Below are positions 1-5,107 of a stretch of 5,107 bases of DNA, one piece after another. The DNA comes from Candidatus Eiseniibacteriota bacterium (GTDB lineage: Bacteria; Joyebacterota; Joyebacteria; Joyebacterales; Joyebacteraceae). A program made the translations under genes and the position numbers. The DNA is taken from NCBI GenBank assembly GCA_030639555.1, contig DAOWCM010000167.1:1-5107 (forward strand), given 5' to 3'. The notes under the pieces are model-generated. The model was not told the origin of the DNA and did no database searches. It worked only from the letters and a program-made list of their open reading frames with translations. Positions within the stretch are counted from its first letter, which is position 1; each line of letters begins with the position of its first letter.

Positions 1-1
1 C

Positions 2-1195
2 CGCCACTTCACGCTCGTCGCCCTGCCGTATCACAAGCTGGATCCGTCACGCTACGAGGGGCGCCTTCGGGTGGACCCGAGGCTCGGCCACACGTCGACC
101 ATGTGCGTTGCGATGGACTTCGGCCGCCGCATCGGCGTCGTCTACGGCTCGGCCTACTGCGGGAGCGTCAAGAAGCTCATCTTCACCGTGATGAACTACA
201 TGCTGCCGGGGGAGGGGATCCTCCCGCTCCACTGCAGTGCGAACGAGGGGACCGACGGGAAGAGCGCCCTGCTCCTTGGCCTGTCCGGGACCGGAAAGAC
301 CACGCTCTCGGCCGACGCGTCGCGCGCGCTCCTGGGCGACGATGAGCACGGATGGAACGAGGAGGGCATCGCGAACTTCGAGTACGGGTGCTACGCGAAG
401 CTCATCGACCTCAATCCCGAGACGGAGCCCGAGATCTACAGCGCGTGCTTCCACGAGGACGAAGTAGAGAAGCACGGCGCAATCATCGAGAACGCGATGA
501 TGTACCCGTGGGGCGAGTTCGACCTCTTCGACGAGCGCTACACGCCCAACTCGCGAGGCTCGTACCCACTGCGATATCTGGAGAACATCAAGGATCCGCC
601 GCGCGCCGGTCACCCGTCGACGATTCTCTTCCTGACGGCGGACGCGAACGGTGTCATCCCGCCCGTCTCGAGGCTCAGCCGCGAGCAGGCGATGTTCTGG
701 TTCCTCATGGGCTACACGAGCAAGCTCGCGGGAACCGAGACGGGCATCGTCGACCCGGTGAGCACGTTCTCGCGCTTCTTTGGCGCGCCGTTCATGCCGA
801 GGAACCCGGACGTCTACGCGAGGATGCTGGGCGAGAAGATGGACACGCACGGCTCGACCGTCTACCTCCTCAACACGGGCTGGACCGGAGGCCCGTACGG
901 CGTGGGCCACAGGATGAGCCTGCCGCTCACGCGGAAGATACTGAACGCCGCGCTCGACGGGAAGCTCGAGGACGTCGAGTACGAGTGCGACCCCATCTTC
1001 AAGATCTCCGTTCCGAAGACCTGCCCGGGCATCGACGACCCGTCGATCCTGAAGCCCATAAACACCTGGGACGACCCGGCGGTGTACGAGGAGCGTGCGA
1101 AGAAGCTCGCGGACGACTTCGTCGAGAACTACGAGAAGTCGTACGGCGATAAGGGCATCGACGCCGCGGTGGCGGCGGAGTGCCCGGGGGCCTGA
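2..1195 (+). CDS. pckA: Phosphoenolpyruvate carboxykinase (ATP), 5'-truncated by window edge
   Basis: This cytoplasmic gluconeogenic enzyme converts oxaloacetate and ATP to PEP, CO2 and ADP. The frame is open from base 2, so the GTG at 71 is an internal Val and the true start lies upstream; 397 residues are visible, and roughly 155 of the ~540 typical of the family are missing. Numbering from base 2, the nucleotide-binding loop GLSGTGKT is at 93-100 (bases 278-301) and the second acidic motif LLGDDEHGW is at 110-118. Equivalents of the E. coli active-site residues are present: Tyr52, Lys57/Lys58, metal-binding His77 (in HCSAN), P-loop Lys99, Asp113/Asp114 and Arg185 (in NSRGSYP). LTAD and LNTGWTGGPYG are further family signatures. 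The segment before the lysine pair reads GSAYCGSVKK where E. coli has GTWYGGEMKK, so this is a divergent member. The enzyme should be active if its N-terminus (with the substrate-binding Arg) is intact. It ends at TGA 1193-1195, which is also in register with the 22-bp repeat that follows. No terminator is seen before glgP. Confidence 0.96.
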   Translation, partial: RHFTLVALPYHKLDPSRYEGRLRVDPRLGHTSTMCVAMDFGRRIGVVYGSAYCGSVKKLIFTVMNYMLPGEGILPLHCSANEGTDGKSALLLGLSGTGKTTLSADASRALLGDDEHGWNEEGIANFEYGCYAKLIDLNPETEPEIYSACFHEDEVEKHGAIIENAMMYPWGEFDLFDERYTPNSRGSYPLRYLENIKDPPRAGHPSTILFLTADANGVIPPVSRLSREQAMFWFLMGYTSKLAGTETGIVDPVSTFSRFFGAPFMPRNPDVYARMLGEKMDTHGSTVYLLNTGWTGGPYGVGHRMSLPLTRKILNAALDGKLEDVEYECDPIFKISVPKTCPGIDDPSILKPINTWDDPAVYEERAKKLADDFVENYEKSYGDKGIDAAVAAECPGA

Positions 1196-1287
1196 GCCGA
1201 CGGCCGTGTGCGCCTGAGTCGTGGGTGGAGCGCGCCTGAGTCGTGGGTGGAGCGCGTCTGAGTCGTGGGCGGAGCGCGTCTGAGTCG
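1192..1287. repeat. 22-bp direct tandem repeat between pckA and glgP
   Basis: Three full units start at 1214, 1236 and 1258, followed by an 8-base partial unit at 1280-1287. Each unit begins CTGAGTCGTGGG and ends GGAGCGCG plus C or T. Only two positions vary among the full units: T/C at the thirteenth base and C/T at the last base. A degenerate copy matching 15 of 22 bases occupies 1192-1213 and contains the pckA stop codon, so TGA recurs at 1193, 1215, 1237, 1259 and 1281. Because 22 is not a multiple of three, these stops cover all three frames. There are no spacers, so it is not a CRISPR. The function is unknown. It could be a slippage-prone minisatellite, or a set of direct protein-binding sites spaced about two helical turns apart. 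Confidence 0.93.
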
Positions 1288-1314
1288 ACGAACCGGCTGA
1301 ATCTGGAGCCAACC

Positions 1315-3021
1315 ATGTGCGAACGCAAAGACGCGGGCGTCGTCGCCTACTTCTCCATGGAGATGGCGCTCGACACCGCCATGCCCACCTACAGCGGTGG
1401 GCTCGGCGTGCTCGCAGGTGACACCCTCCGAGCGGCCGCCGACGCCGGACTCAGCATGGTCGCCGTGACGCTGCTGTACAATGAGGGCTACTTCACGCAG
1501 GTTCTGGATGTGCGGGGGAATCAGCTGGAGCGGCCGGTCCGCTGGGACCCCGAGGAGTTCCTCGAGCGTCTCGACGCGAGGGTGGCCGTAGAGATAGAGG
1601 GACGGCAGGTTCACATCTGTGCCTGGCGGTACCCGGTCACGGGCGTGCTGGGCCACGAGGTCTGCGCCTACATGCTCGACACGGACCTGCCCGAGAACTC
1701 GCCGGAGGATCGCGAGATAACCTCGCGGCTCTACGGTGGCGACGAGCGCTACCGCCTGCGGCAGGAGATGGTACTCGGGCCGGGCGGAATCGCGATGCTG
1801 CGCGCGCTGGGCCACGAGAACATCGTGACGTGCCACATGAACGAGGGGCACTCCGCGCTCATCGTCTTCTCGCTTCTCGAAGAGGAGATGCGGCGGGACC
1901 AGGACGCGGACGTCGCCGAACTCCTGCAGCGCGTGCGTGACAGGTGCGTGTTCACGACGCACACGCCGGTCCCCGCCGGGCACGACCAGTTCTCTCCGGA
2001 GCTCGTGTCCGCCGTGCTCGGACCGGAGTCATTCGCCAAGCTCACGGAGCACGGCTGCCTGCTGGACGGCCATCTCAACATGACCTACCTCGGGCTCCAC
2101 TGTTCCCGCTACATCAACGGCGTCTCAATGCGGCACGAGCAGGTGACCGAGAGCATGTACCCGGACTACGCGGTGAACTCGGTGACCAACGGCGTCCACG
2201 CGGTCACGTGGACGTCGCCGCCGTTTCTCGAGCTGTTCGACAGGCACATTCCCGAGTGGAGGCGCGACAATCGCTACCTCCGATACGCGGTGGGAATAGA
2301 GCACACGGAGATAATGGCGGCCCACGGGGAGGCCAAGCGCGCGCTCATGAAGGAGGTGCGCGTCCGGACAGGCGTTACGCTCGACCCGGGCGTCATGACC
2401 ATCGCGTTCGCGCGCCGCGCCACACCCTACAAGCGCGCGGACATGCTCCTGAGTGACCTGGACCGGCTCAGGAAAATCGCGGACTCGGTCGGACCGCTCC
2501 AGATTATCTACGCGGGCAAGGCGCACCCGCAGGACGAAGCGGGCAAGGAACTCATCGGCCGCATCTTCCGACTCGCCGACCAGGTCAGGGACAGCGTCCG
2601 TGTCGTTTACATCCCGGACTACGGCATGCGGGTCGCGGGCCACCTGGTCGCCGGCGTGGACCTCTGGGTCAACACGCCGTACAAACCGCGCGAGGCCTCC
2701 GGCACGAGCGGCATGAAGGCCGCCCTGAACGGGGTCCCGAGCCTGAGCGTGCTGGACGGCTGGTGGATCGAGGGGCACGTCGAGGGCGTCACTGGATGGG
2801 CCATCGGCGAGGGCTGGAGGAAGGAGAGCGACGACGAGGCGGAGGCCGAGTCGCTGTTCGACAAGCTCGAGTTTGTCGTCGGTCCGCTCTTCTACAGCCG
2901 CCCGGACGAGTTCGCGCGTGTCATGAGGTACGCGATAGCCCTGAACGGCTCCTTCTTCAACTCACAGCGTATGCTCTCCCAATACGTTCACAACGTCTAC
3001 AGACTGGAGGCCGAACTGTGA
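1315..3021 (+). CDS. glgP: Alpha-glucan (glycogen/maltodextrin) phosphorylase, short form
   Basis: This predicted PLP-dependent GT35 enzyme releases glucose-1-phosphate from the non-reducing ends of alpha-1,4-glucans in the cytoplasm. The 568-residue product opens with AYFSMEMALDTAMPTYSGGLGVLAGD (split here as AYFSMEMAL at 11-19 and YSGGLGVLAGD at 26-36). It continues with HMNEGH (174-179), TTHTPVPAGHD (214-224), NSVTNGVHAVTW (288-299), RATPYKR (368-374), YAGKAHP (399-405) and the PLP signature EASGTSGMK (460-468), whose Lys468 should form the Schiff base. It is much shorter than the ~800-residue E. coli GlgP/MalP and lacks the N-terminal extension of long members; it fits the short bacterial/archaeal branch and looks complete. 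I chose ATG 1315 because GGAG (1305-1308) lies 6 bases upstream and the conserved fold begins at once. An in-frame GTG at 1243 would translate repeat DNA. No promoter is evident in the gap from pckA, so co-transcription with pckA is plausible. The exact glucan preference cannot be read from the sequence. Confidence 0.94.
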   Translation: MCERKDAGVVAYFSMEMALDTAMPTYSGGLGVLAGDTLRAAADAGLSMVAVTLLYNEGYFTQVLDVRGNQLERPVRWDPEEFLERLDARVAVEIEGRQVHICAWRYPVTGVLGHEVCAYMLDTDLPENSPEDREITSRLYGGDERYRLRQEMVLGPGGIAMLRALGHENIVTCHMNEGHSALIVFSLLEEEMRRDQDADVAELLQRVRDRCVFTTHTPVPAGHDQFSPELVSAVLGPESFAKLTEHGCLLDGHLNMTYLGLHCSRYINGVSMRHEQVTESMYPDYAVNSVTNGVHAVTWTSPPFLELFDRHIPEWRRDNRYLRYAVGIEHTEIMAAHGEAKRALMKEVRVRTGVTLDPGVMTIAFARRATPYKRADMLLSDLDRLRKIADSVGPLQIIYAGKAHPQDEAGKELIGRIFRLADQVRDSVRVVYIPDYGMRVAGHLVAGVDLWVNTPYKPREASGTSGMKAALNGVPSLSVLDGWWIEGHVEGVTGWAIGEGWRKESDDEAEAESLFDKLEFVVGPLFYSRPDEFARVMRYAIALNGSFFNSQRMLSQYVHNVYRLEAEL

Positions 3022-3068
3022 GGAAGTTGATTGTCGCGGCCGGTGGACGCGGGCCGGCGCGGCGCTGA
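3018..3068 (+). CDS. Possible 16-codon small ORF overlapping the glgP stop
   Basis: A GTG at 3018 overlaps the glgP stop codon in a GTGA arrangement and is preceded by GGAGG (3006-3010) at a 7-base spacing, an arrangement typical of a translationally coupled gene. The frame reads VRKLIVAAGGRGPARR and stops at TGA 3066-3068, just before the terminator. I do not recognise the peptide. It is hydrophobic at the start and Arg-rich at the end, too short for a membrane segment or signal peptide. It could be a translated micropeptide, the remnant of a lost downstream gene whose start survived, or chance, since GGAGG also encodes the glgP C-terminus. No frame shift restores a longer protein before the terminator. 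Confidence 0.25.
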   Translation: MRKLIVAAGGRGPARR

Positions 3069-3085
3069 GAGCAGGAACACGCGAG

Positions 3086-3112
3086 GAGGCGGGCTTTCGG
3101 GCCCGCCTCTTT
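3086..3112 (+). terminator. Intrinsic (rho-independent) terminator after glgP
   Basis: A perfect 9-bp GC-rich stem, GAGGCGGGC (3086-3094) with GCCCGCCTC (3101-3109), encloses the six-base loop TTTCGG and is followed by TTT. A T-G pair can close the loop to UUCG. The T-run is short but is followed by more T-containing sequence (TTTGCACTTTG). Placed 65 bases after the glgP stop, it should end the pckA/glgP transcript and separate it from the methyltransferase cluster. Confidence 0.85.
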
Positions 3113-3117
3113 GCACT

Positions 3118-3145
3118 TTGATTTCGGCCCTCCTGTCCGTATCAT
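3118..3145 (+). promoter_or_regulatory. Candidate sigma70-type promoter for the methyltransferase cluster
   Basis: TTGATT (3118-3123, 4 of 6 matches to TTGACA) and TATCAT (3140-3145, 5 of 6 matches to TATAAT) are separated by 16 bases in the only relatively AT-containing stretch between the terminator and the next gene. The predicted start of transcription is near 3151-3153, giving a leader of about 14 bases that begins at the SD itself. The position right after a terminator supports it. The match is by eye and the host consensus is unknown. Confidence 0.5.
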
Positions 3146-3159
3146 GCGGGCAGGAGGGC
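3127..3159. promoter_or_regulatory. Inverted repeat spanning the -10 box and masking the SD
   Basis: GCCCTCCTG (3127-3135) and CAGGAGGGC (3151-3159) are perfect 9-base inverted repeats. Pairing can extend inward through TCCG (3136-3139) with CGGG (3147-3150), one T-G included, giving a 13-bp stem with a seven-base loop TATCATG. The loop contains the candidate -10 box and the right arm contains the AGGAGG (3152-3157) that serves the TTG start at 3166. There is no T-run after it, so it is not a terminator. It may be an operator for a dimeric repressor, or an RNA hairpin that blocks translation of read-through messages. Confidence 0.7.
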
Positions 3160-3165
3160 GAGCAC

Positions 3166-3873
3166 TTGAGCGAGGCGAGAGAGCAGCTGTTCGATGAGTG
3201 GGCCGCGTCGTACGATGAATCGGTCGACGGATGCTCGGGCTTTCCGTTCGAGGGATACGAGCGCGTGCTTGACCTCATCGCGAAACGCGCGGGTGTCGAG
3301 GCCGGTATGGAAGTGCTCGACCTCGGCATCGGCACGGGCAATCTGTCCGGGCGGCTCCTCAAGTTCGAGTGCGCCGTCTGGGGTCTGGATTTCTCGCTTA
3401 AGATGCTCGCAAAGGTGCACGGCAAGTACCCGCAGATAGAACTCCTCAAGGCGGACATCAGGGGCGACTGGCCGATCGATGTGGACAGGCACTTCGACGG
3501 CGTGGTCTCGGCGTACGTCCTCCACGAGTTCGACCTCGAGTCGAAGATTCGACTGCTGCGCAAGCTTGTCTGCGACCATCTGGTCGAAGGGGGTCGTGTC
3601 GAGGTGGGGGACATCTCCTTCCCGACCAGGACCGTCCGGGACGAGGCGGAGAAGCTCTTCAGTGGGACGTGGGACGAGAAGAAACAGAGGTGGGAGGGCT
3701 GCCTCTGGGACGAGGACGAGCACTACTGGGCCGCCGATGAGGCGATCGAGGCGCTGGCGGGGGTGGGCCTGACCGCGTGCTACGGCCAGGTCTCGTTCTG
3801 CGGGGGCGTCTATGTCATCGAGCGGACGGGCGCCGAGTCCACGGACGACGGTCGCAGCGAGGAGACATGGTAA
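3166..3873 (+). CDS. Class I SAM-dependent methyltransferase, YrrT-like
   Basis: The 235-residue product has a Rossmann methyltransferase fold and should transfer a methyl group from S-adenosylmethionine to an unidentified, probably small, cytoplasmic substrate. Visible motifs are the leader LFDEWAASYDESVDG (8-22), motif I VLDLGIGTGN (50-59), the acidic ribose-binding Asp75 in GLDFS (73-77), LKADI (94-98), and motif IV FDGVVSAYVLHEFD (110-123). The LFDEWAASYD opening and the overall layout resemble Bacillus YrrT, a putative AdoMet methyltransferase; I infer kinship but not substrate. The C-terminal tail (after about 215) is polar and unlike the core. The start is TTG 3166, 8 bases after AGGAGG (3152-3157). 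An in-frame GTG at 3031 is rejected because it would make the terminator coding. This is the first gene after the terminator and apparently heads a four-gene unit; its TAA stop overlaps the next ATG (TAATG). Its SD sits in the right arm of a strong inverted repeat, so expression may be regulated there. Confidence 0.88.
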   Translation: MSEAREQLFDEWAASYDESVDGCSGFPFEGYERVLDLIAKRAGVEAGMEVLDLGIGTGNLSGRLLKFECAVWGLDFSLKMLAKVHGKYPQIELLKADIRGDWPIDVDRHFDGVVSAYVLHEFDLESKIRLLRKLVCDHLVEGGRVEVGDISFPTRTVRDEAEKLFSGTWDEKKQRWEGCLWDEDEHYWAADEAIEALAGVGLTACYGQVSFCGGVYVIERTGAESTDDGRSEETW

Positions 3874-4457
3874 TGTCGGACGACGAACGGCAGCGCGTGG
3901 GACCGCGCTTCATCATGGGGGAGAGCACCACGCTCCGCAGGCTTACGCGCGATGACCTTCCGCACATCCGCAGGTGGCTCGACGATCCCGAGACGCGCGC
4001 ACTGATCGGCGCGACCGCGCCCATGACCGAGGAGGACGCGGGGAAGTGGTTCGAGCGCGTGGACAGCGACCCCTCGCGGATCTGGTACGTCATAGTCGCC
4101 GATAGTGACGACCGCGTCGTTGGTGAGGCCGGGCTGCTCCGGCTGTCCCCCGAGTGGCGCACCACGGACATGACCGTTATTGTCGGTGAGAAGGAAGAGA
4201 GAGGGAAGGGCCACGGCAGCGAGGCCGGACGGCTTCTGCTCGACTTCGCATTCAACTACCTCGGGCTGCACAGGGTGGCGATCGGCGTGGTCGGGTTCAA
4301 CGAGGCGGCGCTTTCGTTCTGGAAGAAGCTCGGGTTCCGCGAGGAGGGTGTCCAGCGCGACGGCTACTTCCGCGACGGCGCCTTCCACGACTTCGTGATG
4401 ATGAGCATACTGGAGGACGAGTGGCGGGAGCGGTACGGAGGTGCGGGCGCTCCATGA
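3873..4457 (+). CDS. GNAT N-acetyltransferase, RimJ/RimL type
   Basis: This 194-residue protein is a GNAT-superfamily enzyme that moves an acetyl group from acetyl-CoA to an amine; the acceptor (protein N-terminus, polyamine, small molecule) is not determinable. The start of the domain, LRRLTRDDLPHIRRWLDD, is at 21-38. The acetyl-CoA pyrophosphate loop RGKGHG (110-115, fitting R/Q-x-x-G-x-G/A) follows strand TVIVGEK. The closing segment NEAALSFWKKLGFREEG (143-159) and GYFRDGAFHDFVMM (164-177) are typical of the RimJ/RimL/SpeG-like branch. ATG 3873 is chosen because it forms a one-base overlap (TAATG) with the methyltransferase stop and lies 8 bases after GAGGAG (3859-3864). An alternative in-frame ATG at 3867 has only a two-base spacing. 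The tight coupling suggests it is made together with the methyltransferase. Its stop codon lies in the loop of the hairpin that precedes the next gene. Confidence 0.9.
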   Translation: MSDDERQRVGPRFIMGESTTLRRLTRDDLPHIRRWLDDPETRALIGATAPMTEEDAGKWFERVDSDPSRIWYVIVADSDDRVVGEAGLLRLSPEWRTTDMTVIVGEKEERGKGHGSEAGRLLLDFAFNYLGLHRVAIGVVGFNEAALSFWKKLGFREEGVQRDGYFRDGAFHDFVMMSILEDEWRERYGGAGAP

Positions 4458-4471
4458 GGACGGAGGCGCCC
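4445..4471 (+). promoter_or_regulatory. Hairpin masking the SD of the membrane-protein gene
   Basis: GGGCGCTCC (4445-4453) pairs with GGA (4462-4464) and GCGCCC (4466-4471) as a nine-pair stem with one bulged G at 4465 and an eight-base loop ATGAGGAC. The loop contains the acetyltransferase TGA (4455-4457). The right arm contains the GGAGG (4462-4466) used by the ATG at 4474. A ribosome finishing the acetyltransferase would open the stem, which would couple the two genes. The pairing is seen in the sequence; the coupling is inferred. Confidence 0.6.
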
Positions 4472-4473
4472 GT

Positions 4474-4905
4474 ATGAGGCGGACAGTGAGACTGGGGCCC
4501 GCGGTTCTCCACGGGTTCGCCCTGGCCGTTATCACTCTCGTCGCCATGATCGTGGGTTTCGCGGTCTACAACCTGGTTGGACTCAGGGATCAGATCGCAG
4601 TTCAGGTGCTGACAGCGGGCGTTGTATGCGTGGTAGCGTTTGCGGTCTGGGGTTTCGTGGTTCACAGGTTGTTCCACGGCAGGCTCTCTCTCGCTGACCT
4701 CAAGGAACTCGGCGCCGCCTACGCGGCTGCGCTTCTGTGGACACCGGTGCTGTTCGTCCCGGTGCACTACGCGACTCAGGGCTATCTGACGGGTTTCGGG
4801 AACATACTGGCAACGTGGCTGTTCCAGGTGCCGTTCAATCTGCTCGCGCTGATGGTGGCGAACGGACGGCTGACGGTAGCGGCAAACGGGGAGGACGATG
4901 CCTGA
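4474..4905 (+). CDS. Small four-helix integral membrane protein, unknown function
   Basis: I do not recognise this 143-residue protein. It begins with a basic stretch (MRRTVRLG) and has four likely membrane helices at about 11-35, 43-64, 80-99 and 107-130. A short polar tail (NGEDDA) ends it. The basic N-terminus and the loop HRLFHGR (64-70) suggest, by the positive-inside rule, that N-terminus, second loop and C-terminus face the cytoplasm. The fourth hydrophobic segment contains aromatic and Pro residues (ATWLFQVPFNLL). No cleavable signal, metal site or enzyme motif is evident. ATG 4474 has GGAGG 7 bases upstream (4462-4466); an in-frame GTG at 4441 inside the acetyltransferase gene is less likely. 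The gap from the acetyltransferase is 16 bases, and the following gene overlaps its end by 8 bases, so it is an internal member of the cluster. Its relation to its neighbours is unknown. Confidence 0.8.
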   Translation: MRRTVRLGPAVLHGFALAVITLVAMIVGFAVYNLVGLRDQIAVQVLTAGVVCVVAFAVWGFVVHRLFHGRLSLADLKELGAAYAAALLWTPVLFVPVHYATQGYLTGFGNILATWLFQVPFNLLALMVANGRLTVAANGEDDA

Positions 4906-5107
4906 GTCCGTTGACGGCGCGCACGCTCTGGCTCCGGCGCTCGCCGATGAGCTGGCCGCGTTCGACGACTTCGGGACGCCGACAACGGTCGGAGTGACCG
5001 AGGTCGACGGGCCTTCCGGGCGCGTGTCTGTCGATACGTTCACCAACGAATTCTGGACCTCGAAGCAGCGGGCCGCCAACCGGCTGCACGAGATCTCCTA
5101 CCGCGCG
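4898..5107 (+). CDS. Probable DNA methyltransferase (N4/N6 family), N-terminal fragment cut by window end
   Basis: Seventy codons are visible, open to the last base. Residues 1-45 are a weakly conserved acidic/Ala-rich leader. Residues 48-70 carry FTNEFWTSKQRAANRLHEIS followed by YRA. From memory, a FWTSKQR...LHEISYRA stretch precedes the SAM-binding region in a group of bacterial N6-adenine/N4-cytosine DNA methylases. The catalytic (D/N/S)PP(Y/F/W) motif and the SAM-binding FxGxG-type motif would lie beyond the window, so the assignment rests on this block alone. ATG 4898 overlaps the membrane-protein gene by 8 bases; a purine-rich GGGGAGG (4888-4894) sits only 3 bases upstream, a tight spacing, and translation is probably coupled to the preceding gene. 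No restriction endonuclease gene is visible on the left side. Confidence 0.6.
   Translation, partial: MPESVDGAHALAPALADELAAFDDFGTPTTVGVTEVDGPSGRVSVDTFTNEFWTSKQRAANRLHEISYRA

Noticed and set aside
1214..1287. CRISPR array
   Set aside because: The 22-bp units are contiguous with no spacers.
47..1312. 421-codon open frame on the - strand opposite pckA
   Set aside because: It mirrors the pckA coding frame in GC-rich DNA, is rich in Arg/Val/Glu low-complexity stretches, has no recognisable domain, and crosses the tandem repeat. Long antisense frames are expected opposite GC-rich genes.
1243..1314. 24-codon N-terminal extension of glgP from GTG 1243
   Set aside because: It would translate the tandem repeat; the ATG at 1315 has a GGAG SD at proper spacing and the conserved fold begins directly after it.
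1129..1983. 284-codon - strand frame opposite the start of glgP
   Set aside because: It is a shadow of glgP codon usage and translates the repeat as THDSGALHPRLRR-type sequence; no domain or SD supports it.
3127..3159. Second terminator
   Set aside because: The stem is strong but is followed by GAGCACTTGAG with no T-run, and on the opposite strand there is no gene to terminate.
3031..3165. 45-codon N-terminal extension of the methyltransferase from GTG 3031
   Set aside because: It would make the terminator and the promoter/inverted repeat coding, and the methyltransferase homology begins after the TTG at 3166, which has a strong SD.
3144..3197. 17-codon frame from ATG 3144 overlapping the methyltransferase start
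   Set aside because: It has no SD upstream; the nearby AGGAGG lies inside it and serves the TTG at 3166.
3810..4547. 245-codon - strand frame opposite the acetyltransferase
   Set aside because: It is an antisense shadow with no motif, and the + strand frame there has complete GNAT motifs.

Overview
The window is GC-rich, dense bacterial chromosome with every supportable gene on the + strand. GC-ending codons dominate, but AGG (Arg) and ATA (Ile) are also used regularly. Shine-Dalgarno sequences are strong (GGAG, GGAGG, AGGAGG), which indicates a bacterium with ordinary SD-led initiation. The proteins look like housekeeping and accessory genes of a poorly sampled high-GC lineage. I cannot name the phylum from sequence alone. 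I see no rRNA, tRNA, insertion sequence or CRISPR array.

Left part (1-3112), central carbon metabolism. The window opens inside an ATP-type phosphoenolpyruvate carboxykinase (pckA, 5' end missing). About 119 bases later comes a short-form alpha-glucan phosphorylase (glgP-like). Between them is a 22-bp tandem repeat whose register starts on the pckA stop codon. A 16-codon reading frame with its own SD overlaps the glgP stop codon, and an intrinsic terminator follows at 3086-3112. PEPCK makes PEP from oxaloacetate, while the phosphorylase releases glucose-1-phosphate from stored glucan, so both feed the hexose/triose phosphate pool.

Right part (3118-5107), a compact and apparently co-translated cluster: a YrrT-like class I SAM methyltransferase (TTG start), a RimJ/RimL-type GNAT acetyltransferase (TAATG junction), a four-helix membrane protein (16-base gap), and the first 70 residues of a probable DNA methyltransferase (8-base overlap, cut by the window end). 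A candidate sigma70-type promoter sits just after the terminator. Its -10 box is at the centre of a long inverted repeat whose right arm contains the SD of the first gene. A second hairpin masks the SD of the membrane-protein gene and carries the acetyltransferase stop codon in its loop.

The most interesting signals are therefore in the junctions rather than the enzymes: the repeat seeded at a stop codon, and two SD-masking hairpins that could set expression of the methyltransferase-led cluster. No complete new defence or mobile system is visible. The DNA methyltransferase at the right edge is the only hint of one, and it would need the downstream sequence.
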